Under the pieces are notes generated by a model. The model was not told the DNA's origin. It was given only the letters and a program-made list of their open reading frames with translations, and did not search any database. DNA of 64,000 bases from positions 9,848,451 to 9,912,450 of the forward strand of contig NC_089390.1 in NCBI RefSeq assembly GCF_003171515.1. The letters run 5' to 3'. Both the position numbers and the translations under genes were made by a program. Origin of the DNA: Pyrenophora tritici-repentis (lineage: Eukaryota > Ascomycota > Dothideomycetes > Pleosporales > Pleosporaceae). Of the stretch, positions 45,616 to 54,870 are shown piece after piece. Position 1 is the first letter of the stretch, and each line of letters starts with the position of its first letter.

Positions 45616-46023
45616 CGAGACTATGGTGTTCACAAGAAAATCGCTGATCAACAAGCAACGCATGGTACATGGATCGCCGGCACGGTGTACGCGCGAGGTC
45701 TACAGGAGGCCCCAGGCCATGTCAAAGCGCGGAGTTCAGAGTATCGAGCAGCCAGCCGGGAGTGGCACAGTTTCCTTGGATTTTGGACCTACCTCAGAGC
45801 TCGAAAGCGCCCGCTAGGTGAAGAAAGTGATGAAGAATCTCTAACCCAGGGCGCCAAGTGCACCATTATAAGGGTGGAGTTTTTTGTTAGGGATGGAGAC
45901 TACGCGTATAGCGGGTATATATCAGAACCAGGGGTATGGTGGAGTATTCTTCGTAAGTACGGTGGAGTTATATTCCCTAGGCCGATTTACACCAAATTTG
46001 GACAGGTAACTCAGCGTACGTAG

Positions 46024-46277
46024 GCGCATAATCTGACAGATTTACAGCGCAGTAGACTATGTGGTTGAGGAGCTTAGGGTTTGGCGTTCTTGGTTAGGGT
46101 TACGCGTTTAGGGGGTCAGGAGGTCGCGAGGCTCGGCACCCCGCCGCGCGCGCGCCGCCGGAGTAAGCGCCGAGCGATCGACAGGGATCCGTGCTGAGAG
46201 CAGAGCGTCGGCATATAAGAAGCTAAGTAGAGTTGGTCAGCGTAGGTATTATCAAGTATTGTTACTTTTATTTCAAT
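46024..46277 (+). promoter_or_regulatory. TLH-C promoter region with telomere-like motifs
   Basis: A TATA-like CATATAAG at 46212-46219 lies about 60 bp before the ATG. A GC-rich block (46136-46165, mostly CG/CCG) lies upstream. At 46073-46115 the bases contain TTAGGGTT, TTAGGGTT and TTTAGGGGG within 43 bp, resembling degenerate telomere repeats between the two TLH paralogues. Confidence 0.5.
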
Positions 46278-49200
46278 ATGTCCGAACCTAGTAAAGAGTG
46301 CCAGTATTTCGAGCATATACCTGAGTACTGCATAGCAGCATGCAGAGAGTGCAGATATGCAGTGTGGCCAGATCAGATCGAGGGCCATTTACAGAGGCAG
46401 CATAAGGTCAGTCATAAGGAGGCAGAGGCAGTTGGACAGCAGATTCGCAGCTGGGCTGGGCTAGTCCAGTATCCCAGCGAGCTTGAGGTGCCGAGTGGTG
46501 TTCCAAAGCCCGTACGGCAGCTACCAGTACACGTAGATGGGATGTTGTGCCAGCTAGGTTCAGGCCAGTGTCAGCGGGTATTCCGTACCAGCAAAAGCTT
46601 GAAAAAACATTGGCGTATAGATCACGGATGGTCAGCAAGCAGCAGGGGAGGACGGCCAAGTCAAACTAAGCAGAAGAGCGTGCAAGCGCAGATGGAGAAG
46701 GGGTACCGGCTAGTCCATTGCCAGCGATTATTCGGGAGCCGGCACGGATCGCAGTATTTCCAGGTGCAGCCGCCCGACGAGGATGGCCCCGACGTCGTGC
46801 CTGTAGACGGGGCAGCAGCATGGGCGCAAGTGGGCGAGCAGATGGCCAAGGCATGGCAGGATATCGAGAGGCGTGCGCAGACGACGATCCAAGAGGGCGA
46901 GCGCGACGAGGTGAACCCATGGCTGGAGCGGACGCAGTGGTTGCCGTACCTAGTGGGCATGGAGAGGCCGGATTTGTTAGCGTGCATCGAGGAGCCCGTG
47001 GCAGAGCCCGATGCCAGGCAGGAGCAGCAGGCCGAGCCGGTGGAAGCAGCGATTTGGGCAGCTATGGATGGATTGGCGCGGTTCAGCCAGGCATCGATTA
47101 TTGACCGGATTGGCGTGTTTATACGGTTGGAGGCAATTCGCACAGAGATGCACCAAACCCGGTTCCAGCCGTTGCAGCCGTATATGGACAAGGACGCCAT
47201 TGTCAAGCACACACGACCATGGCAGCAGATGTTAATGTTTTTTGCACGCACACAGAAAGAGCACGCGTGGAAGAGCCCCAAGTATCGGTTCACGCGGCGG
47301 CAGCGAGAGGCATGGGAGGTGTTAATCGAACAGGCAAAGCGGAGCATAGAGGGAGACGAAGAAGATGAAGCCGAGGATATGGACGAGGAGAGAGAAGAGC
47401 TGGACGAGGAGATGATGGACGACATAGACGAGTCGATAGAGGTAGCCGAGGAAGAGCCAGGTCAGGGAGAAGGCCCCGAGCCTAAGAAGTTGTCTAAGAT
47501 ACAGAAAGCGTGTTTGGAGTTTTGCATTGCATTACTTAACCACCGCATCACCCGTAGAGAGTATGACAGCCCGCTGGTGTGCGCGTTGGCGGTGCTGGGC
47601 GTCAAGGAGGACGGGTGGAAGGGGCCGGAGCAGTACCCGCCGATATTGTCGGCGGTGATCAAGATCGCTCGGTTTATGGTCGTGCAGAAGGGACTAGAGA
47701 TGTCCGGGCCCGACGAGGATAGCGGCGATGAGACGGACGACGACTTGGATGACAGCGCGTACGAGAGCGGGCCGAGCCAGCGACGGCGTCCCAAGGGATG
47801 TTTGCAGTTAGTGCAGAGGATGATGGACCGGTTTATGGTGCGCGGCAGCCATAGCCCCATGCAGTGGATGTTGGATTTGCGGACGTATGGATTAAAGATC
47901 CATTACAACACTACAACCCGCGGGCATGTAGAGTGGACGAACGGCGACGAGCTGCTGTACAAAGAGCTGCATTTTAGCATGGCGCAGTTCCGCGGCATGG
48001 TACATGGGCTAGCTAGCGAGAGCCGGCGATTATTGACAGAGGAGTTGATGTTTGGCAGCAAGGCAGCGCCGGTGCCAGCAGTGCCATGGGAGAGCATACG
48101 TGACAACCCAACCGACGAGCGGCCAGGATGGAATTTTTTGAAGGATCATCGCACAAGCATGCCCGTCGACGGCGAGAGGTGGTTATTTGAGCGGGTAGGT
48201 AAGAGCGCCAGCATCCGGAGTCGGTTCATGAAGCCCGGGACGCAGTCAGGGGTAGACCGACAGGCAGTGGAGCGGTACATGGACCGGGTGGTAGAATTTC
48301 GCGAGAAGCTGGCGGTGTTGATGCATATGACGGGCGGGCAGCCAGTAGACTCCGCAACAATCAATTCAATCCGGTCACTCTCCTAGACCCACTTACCTAT
48401 CTAGGTAGGGCTTAAACTCCTATAGGTAACTACTAGGCTTAAAGCGGTAATCAATCAATCCAATCTGAACCTTCTAGGACCCACTTAATTGATTGTTGCG
48501 GACTGTGGCAGCCAGCGCGAGGGCCGGAGCTACTGAGCGTACGGCATAGCAACACAGTGCAAGGGGGGCATCGCAATATATTCATCGAGGACGGCATGGT
48601 AGTGTTTGTGACGCGGTACCACAAGGGATACAAAGTCAGCGGCGACGTCAAGATTATCCATCGATATTTGCCGCGCGAGGTGGGCGAGCTGGTAGTGTGG
48701 TACATGTGGCTAGTGTTGCCGTTCCAGCAGCGGCTCGAGGCGTTGGTGTGGGAGAAGGAGGCAGTTTCGTCACATATGTGGCCAGCGGACCCCAGTGGCC
48801 GCAAATGGACGACCGATCGACTGCGGGAGGCGTTGAAGCGCGAGAGCCGGATCGCAATGGGCCAGGAGTGGACGTTTGCTAGGTACCGGGAGATAGCAAT
48901 TGGCATTAGCCGGCGGTTTTTGCGTAGAGCGACTGCGTTCCAGGCAGATGAGGGCGAGGAGAACAAGGAGTGGGCTGAGGAGCAGGCAGGAGATTCGATT
49001 GCCAACGAGCAGGCGGGCCATACGTCGCACGTGGCGGGACTGGTATACGCGCGAGGGATCATGGAGCAGTCAGGGGCCGTGGCGGATAGGCGGCAGCAGT
49101 TCCGGGCATCGAGCACGGATTGGCATAGATTTTTGGGCTTCCAGGCAGGCGTGGACGACCAGAGAAGAAGCAGCAAGCGGAAGAGAGCGCCGTTTGAGAG

Positions 49201-51201
49201 CGAGGCAGACGAGGCAAGGGTGGATCGGTGGCAGCGGCTGAGGAAGATGGACGCGAGGGCGCAGCTGAAGCGCATGATGGGCGAAAAGGCCGAGTTCCGG
49301 GGCGTTCAGGAGGCAGCGATCAAAGCCATCACAGCAGGCGAGAGTCCCGTAGTAGCGGTGATGCCGACGGGGCAGGCAAGAGCTTGTTGTTCATGTTGCC
49401 GGCGTGGGCAGAGCAGGGCGGCACGACGGTGGTGGTAGTGCCGTTGATCGCGTTGCGTGGCGACATGGCACAGCGGTGCAAGAAGCTAGGGATATCGTGC
49501 GTAGAGTGGCAGAGTCGGCGTCCGCCAGACGCAGCAGCGGTGGTGTTAGTGACGCCCGAGTCGGCAGTTGGAGAGGAATTTGCAACGTTTTTGAACCGGC
49601 TACGAGCGACGCGGCAGCTAGATCGGATTATTATCGACGAGTGCCATATCGTGTTAAACCGGCAGTACACGTTCCGCAAGCAGATGCAGCAGCTAGGCAA
49701 GCTGGTGGCTGTAGAGACGCAGATGGTCATGTTGACAGCAACGTTGCCACCCAGCGAGGAGGACGAGTTATTCCGGCGAATGCATTTTGAGCGTGGGCAG
49801 GTAAGAATGTTTAGGGCACCGACAGCACGGAGCAACATAGCGTACCGGGTGGTAAGGGTAGAGAAGGAGAGGAAGAGACAGGAGGTAGAGGCAACGGTGT
49901 TGGCGATGGTACAGCAGAAGGTCCGAAAGTATAAGAGCGGCAAGATTGTAGTGTACGGCAACTCAGTGCCAAAGGTCAAGGGGTTAGCCGAGAAGCTCAA
50001 GTGCCATGCGTATCATCACCACGCGGTTGGCAAGGCAAGCATGTTGGGGGAGTTCATGGGCGGCAAGCAGCGGGTGATTGTGGCAACCAGCGCGTTGGGC
50101 ATGGGAGTGGACGTGCCCGATATCCGGTGCATTGTCCACATGGATTGGCCGTTTAGCGTGTTGGATTACGCGCAGGAGAGCGGGCGAGCCGGGCGAGACG
50201 GGGAGCGGAGCGAGGCGATCATGATGGTGCAGGACGGCGAGCAGCGAGCGGCGGATGACAAGCAGGGGGAGGCGGAGCAGCGGTTGGTGCGAGCATACGT
50301 CGAAGGCATAGACGAGGCGGCGACATGTAGACGGGTAGTGTTGGACGGGTATTTAGACAGGCGCGAGGCCGAGCGAGCTCGGTGCGAGGAGGGAGAGGAG
50401 AGGTGTGACGTATGCATGAGAGCCGACGGGGAGGAGATGGAGGAGGAGGAGATGGAGGAGGAGGAGATGGAGGAGGAGATGGAGGAGGAGATGGAGGAGG
50501 AGATGGAAGAGATGGAGGAGGTGGAGGAGGTGGAGGAGGTGGAGGAGATGGAGGTGGTGGAGGTGGCCGAGGGCGGCAGCAGCAACGAAGAAGAGGCGGA
50601 GACATTGGAGAGGGAGCAAGAAGAGGCGCGGCAGGCGTTTAATCAGCAGCAACGAGAGCAAGGCGGCCCGCGACAGAGATTGATACAGCAGCGGCAGCAG
50701 GAGTTCGCCGACGTCGAGTGGCTGCGTAGGCAGCTGGCGCAATGGATAAACCGGTGTGGGTTATGCGAGGCGGTAGGGCAAGGATCGAGCGCACACGACG
50801 TACGGCAATGTTGGCGACAGGAGAGCCAGCGGATCAAGGAGTCGATTAAGAGGATGGAAGAGACAATTAAGTTTGAGCGTTATTCGGGTTGTTTTTGGTG
50901 TGGAGTGCCGCAGGAGATATGCAAGCGGTGGGAAAGGAATAGTTTTGGGCGATATCAGAGAGTCCAAGACGGGGATTGCCAGTATAGAGGGATATTAATA
51001 GGCGGGTTATTAAGTATAGCATTAGGGCGGAGCGAGGTAGGAAACCGATGGACGGCGCGGTTAGAGGAGTTCGGGGTTAGTAATTCAGGAGCAGGGCCGA
51101 CGTTGTTTGAGTTTTTAGGAAAAAAGCGATTGTTAGAGACGGTTGAGAGCAATAACTTAGCAGGAGAGTTTTGTTGGATTACAAGATTAATAGGCGAGTA
51201 G
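46278..51201 (+). pseudogene. TLH: TLH-C: telomere-linked RecQ helicase with OrsD-like zinc fingers and a tyrosine-recombinase-like block
   Basis: Expected length is 1584 residues from the ATG at 46278 (MSEPSKECQYFE). Order: OrsD-like zinc fingers (CRECRYAVWP...H, about 22-45; CQLGSGQCQRVF...H); an acidic linker; MVRGSHSPMQW; a recombinase-like block (RGPEL Arg691, YHKG Lys726, RYRE Arg814, His858, Tyr867); then a RecQ helicase with Walker A, DECH (49635-49646), TATLP, QESGRAGRDG and a Cys cluster (RCDVC). A Glu/Met-rich tract (50437-50560) and a C-terminal zinc module (CGLC...CGVPQEIC...CQYRGI) follow. Two lesions are seen: MITE-A inserted one codon before Arg691, and one missing G in the run 49369-49372 inside Walker A. 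Orientation is toward the telomere. TLH genes are known next to telomeres in several fungi; proposed roles there are in telomere rescue. Confidence 0.85.
48346..48507 (+). mobile_element. MITE-A copy 3, inside TLH-C
   Basis: 162 bp, 8-bp duplications GCAGCCAG at 48338-48345 and 48508-48515. It adds 170 bp, not a multiple of three, and introduces stops. Confidence 0.95.
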
Positions 51202-51423
51202 AGGAAATATAGAGAGTTGTAACGTTGACGAGGGTAGCTCCAACAGCTCGAGCAGTGATCGGAATGGTCTGGTCTGGTCTGGTCTGAGGGTACAGACCAG
51301 ACCAGACCAGGTGCTTACATAAGGACCGGTCCGACCAGACCGGTCCGACCAACAAGACCGCCAAGAATGAGGCTGAAGCAAAGAAGGAAGCCGAGGAAAT
51401 GTGTTTTACTACTGACTGTCAAT

Positions 51424-53737
51424 CTAGTCGTCTTCGTTCTCACTATCCTCGATATCGCTGTTCCCCTCAGCTTGGGGCTTTCCATACCAGGCCCGGAGAC
51501 ACTCGCACGCTTCTATAATATCTGCCTTCAGCCTACCACGGCGATCGACGATAGTAAGCTTCGCGCTACTAAAAAGACGTTCGCATTCATCCGACATAGG
51601 CGAGATCGCAAACATGTCTAGAGCGAAGCGAGCGAGATCTCGTTGGGAGTCGTAGCGAGATAGCCAGTACGCAATAGCCTCATTGCAACCTGCCTCTTCG
51701 TTATGAAGCCGGTCAGTAGAGATGTATTGTTCATACAAATCAGTTGTAGAAACTGGAGCGTCTATTCGAATGCGCTTATGTTCCCGCTGGCGATCAAATG
51801 CTGGGTCAGGATCTCTCTCCTTCCTGGCTGGTGGTGGCAGCATCTCGACAGGGTACCTTCCCTTATACTCTGTCTCCCAGAGATGCTTCACCGCTAATTG
51901 TGCGTTTTCAAACCACCTCTTCTTCTCTTCGTCGCCATGAAGAACCCACTCTTGCCTGAACCATCCCCACTTGCGATATGGATCAAGGATTTGAGCCGCA
52001 TAATATGCCGGTGGAAGGTCAGTATCTTCAGGGAATCGATTTTGCCAATTCAGCTGCTGATTGTTATAGTACTCAACGCACTTTAACCAAGCAGCATCAG
52101 CGCAGCCTTGAAGGTACTTCCATGTAAAGTTGTTATCGTCCTCAGTGTGGATGTCGTGGTAGTGATCCTTCGTCTCGCTTATCTCCCGGAGAAGGCAGTC
52201 CAAAGTTGAAAACCAGTCCGCAAGTGACGTCTTCTTACCTTCAGAAAGCAAAGTTGCAGCATAGAAGTCTTTGAGAGCGAGTTCAATCTTTTCAAGCTCA
52301 AACCAGTGCTGTCCATCAAGCTTAAAGTTCGCGATCCCTACGGAGCCCTTTCCAGGTACATGACGAGCCGAGAAGAGCTCTAAACGTTCTCGAACATTTA
52401 ATGCACGTGTAATCGAATAAAACCATGAGTTCCAGCGGGTCGAGTTGTTCTGGATAAGCTCAAGCCCGTCGAATTGCGAAAGATCTCCGCCGATAATAAT
52501 TGTAGCAAACTCCTCACGCCGTTGTGGAGTAAGCCTGATGTATCGCACCAGGTTGTGAAGACGACCCAAACATCCGAACTTCTTCCAGAGCTCTTCCACC
52601 TTCGTATAGTCGCCACGTTGATGATGCTTCTCCAGCTTCGCAAGATACTTCTCACAGTTTCGCCCCATAAGGAACAGAGATGTCAACAAGCAAGTCAAGC
52701 TGGCTTGATTCTTATCGATTGCAGATCACAGACCATTCTCTGGGACGTGCCACTGTGCACGAGCCTCTATATTGTCTGTGATCTGCAATCGATAAGAATC
52801 AAGCCAGCTTGACTTGCTTGTTGACATCTCTGATAAGGAACGCCTGGCAACAGAGGTTGATGACATGGCCCAAGCAACGCAGCCGGCGATGACGACGTTG
52901 TTTTGACTTCATCCATGGGCAGAGATCCTTGAGTATAAACTCAACAGCGGTATCATTTGCCGAGGCATTATCCAGCATAAAGTATCCAATCTGATCTCCG
53001 CTAATGTCGTATTCTTCCAGCAATTCAAGGACCACCGATCCAAGATTCTCTCCAGTATGTTCGCCGTATATACGTCGCATACCTAAAGCGGTAACACGTC
53101 GCATGCCGGTAGTATCAATCCACATAGCGACGACGCCTAGGATAGCGTAAGGGTTTGGTGAAGTCCAGAGATCAAAGGAGATAGAGATCCTACTCCGTGA
53201 ATGGTGTAGGTCCTCCCTAAGCTGTTGCTTCTTCGATATGAATGCATTCATTACCCAGCTTCGGATAGTCTTCGCAGCCTTCGGGAGGTGGTTGAGTAGT
53301 GCCGGATTTAAAAAGAGGAGTAGTTCACGAAAGTACTGGTTCTCTAATTGAAAGAAGGCGATATGGCAGTACACAATCCAACGAATTAGAAGCTCTTTAA
53401 ACTTCTCTACTGACTCCTTCCAGAAAAAGATGCTGGAAGCAGCCCCATCCTTTTGCTGGTCGATTATAGACTTCCGTACAGAACCCTTTCGCTTGATGCC
53501 ACTCTGGGGATCAATCTGGTGCTTCTGTTCCAGGTGATTCCGGATCCTAGAAGTGCCATTGATGACAAACAACTCTTGCTTGCTCTTCCCAACCCTGCAC
53601 TCATGGCAGTAATACACCTCTTTCTTATCGCTATCTCGAATGTATTGGAGTCCGTACTTCCAGATGTGTGATGTACCTTGACGGAAATCCTTCCTTGCAA
53701 TTATTGCACGTTTCACGTACGTGATACCGCCCTGCAC
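51424..53737 (-). pseudogene. hAT-4 transposase, split by MITE-C
   Basis: Two open pieces, 53737-52841 and 52674-51424, join in frame when MITE-C and its duplication are set aside. Features: BED-like zinc motif (YYCHECRVGK...HLEQKH); core (RISISFDLWTSPNPYAILG; YFMLDNASANDTA); the conserved NSTRWNSWFYSI; C-terminal dimerisation block (PMSDECERLFSSAKLTIVD). The 5' end is unclear: an ATG at 54058 (MEPSTPTSPSPS) lies upstream of MITE-A but is off by one base, at an A-run near 54000, from the transposase frame. Confidence 0.85.
52675..52832 (+). mobile_element. MITE-C (hAT-type, 158 bp palindrome)
   Basis: Begins CAGAGATGTCAACAAGC and ends GCTTGTTGACATCTCTG, with 8-bp duplications ATAAGGAA at 52667-52674 and 52833-52840. 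Over 50 bp at each end are inverted copies. The subterminal AAGCAAGTCAAG motif is like that of hAT-1, so hAT-1-type transposase is a candidate mover. Confidence 0.93.
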
Positions 53738-53798
53738 GAACTCATCTGGAGATTCGTGATATTGAATAGGAGTGGGTGATAGTATAGGGGTGGGTGAT

Positions 53799-53960
53799 CA
53801 CAGTCCGCAACAATCAATTAAGTGGGTCCTAGAAGGTTCAGATTGGATTGATTGATTACCGCTTTAAGCCTAGTAGTTACCTATAGGAGTTTAAGCCCTA
53901 CCTAGATAGGTAAGTGGGTCTAGGAGAGTGACCGGATTGAATTGATTGTTGCGGAGTCTA
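53799..53960 (-). mobile_element. MITE-A copy 4, inside hAT-4
   Basis: 162 bp in reverse orientation (CACAGTCCGCAAC at the left, GTTGCGGAGTCTA at the right), 8-bp duplications TGGGTGAT at 53791-53798 and 53961-53968. Identical by eye to the other three copies. Confidence 0.95.
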
Positions 53961-54780
53961 TGGGTGATGACGTGGGGATAGGAGATGGAGTAAGAGACGT
54001 TAAATCTAGTCTTATAATATTCGATGGGGACGGTGAGGTTGGTGTTGAAGGCTCCATAACAATAGTATATAAGTAGGTTGTTAAGGACTTGATTGTTCTA
54101 TGTAAGTAGAAGACTTACCTTGATCTTAATGACTCATATTGTGCTAAATTTTCTGGCTAGATTAGTCTAAGATCTAGTCACGTGGACCTATTTATAGCCG
54201 GACCGGTCCGATCATCTAGACCGGTCCGACCACGGTCTCAAAAAATCGCCAGACCAGACCAAGTCTTGGCGGTCTAGACCAGACCAAGACCAAGTCAGAC
54301 CAGACCATTCCGATCACTGAGCTCGAGTAGCTCGGATAGTGTAAGCAGCGATAAAGGCAAGAGCAGCAAGATTAGCGAGAGCGTAGGCAGGGTTAGCAGC
54401 AAGAGAGATAGCAGCAACAGTGACGATAGTAGCAGCAGTAAGAGTAGCGACGAAGGCGAGGGTAGTAAAGATATTAGAGGTAGCGAAAGCAGCGGCAACA
54501 GCGAGAGCAATGAGAGCAACGACAAAGACGAGGGCAGAGAAGGTAATGAGAGCGGCGAGAGCAGTAAGAGCGCAGGCAGCGTTGGTAGCGAGAGCAATAG
54601 CTGCAACAGTGGCGATAGTGGCGACAGCGAGAGTAGCGAGAGTAGCGAGGGCAGCGAGGGCAGCGAGGATAGCGAGAACAGCGAGAGCAACTTGATGGCA
54701 GGCAGCGTAAGCAGTAATAGCAGCTTGAGCAGGGAGGAAAAGCGAGGGTCGTGACGACGGCGAGAGTAGCTCCAATAGCG

Positions 54781-54870
54781 AGAGCAGCAAGAGCGAGAGC
54801 AGCAAGAGCGAGAGCAGCAAGAGCGAGAGCAGCAAGAGCGAGAGCAGCAAGAGCGAGAGCAGCAAGAGCG
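54781..54870 (+). repeat. 15-bp tandem repeat, six units
   Basis: AGAGCAGCAAGAGCG repeated six times without change. Confidence 0.92.

Larger units (their letters stand above)
28973..46023 (+). pseudogene. TLH-N: OrsD-like zinc finger plus tyrosine-recombinase-like protein, split by transposons
   Basis: Four coding pieces, 28973-29674, 38418-39529, 39666-40238 and 45621-46023, total 2790 bp (929 residues). With inserts and duplicated target bases set aside the frame is open throughout; that is observed by codon count. Domains: a C2H2 finger (Cys15, Cys18, His30, His35) and a second one (Cys98, Cys101, His118, His123), as in OrsD-type DUF3505 proteins; a long helical region with RERFMVRGSRT; then a recombinase-like block with RGTEL (Arg655), YHKG (Lys690), IYRH (Arg777), and His810/Tyr819. 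After WHSFLGF the similarity to TLH-C stops and no helicase follows. The TAG start-to-stop span ends about 250 bp before TLH-C begins. As it stands the gene cannot make this protein. Confidence 0.8.
51253..54319 (-). mobile_element. hAT DNA transposon hAT-4 with two MITE insertions
   Basis: 3067 bp with inverted ends CAGTGATCGGAATGGTCTGG and 8-bp duplications AGCTCGAG at 51245-51252 and 54320-54327. The subterminal regions hold repeated GGTCTGGTCTGG and GACCGGTCCGACC motifs. Inserted 51 bp after the TLH-C stop, it separates the gene from the purine-rich tract. Confidence 0.94.

Noticed and set aside
50166..50742. Pro- and Leu-rich frames opposite the TLH-C acidic linker
   Set aside because: Antisense shadows of the GAG/ATG repeat in TLH-C.
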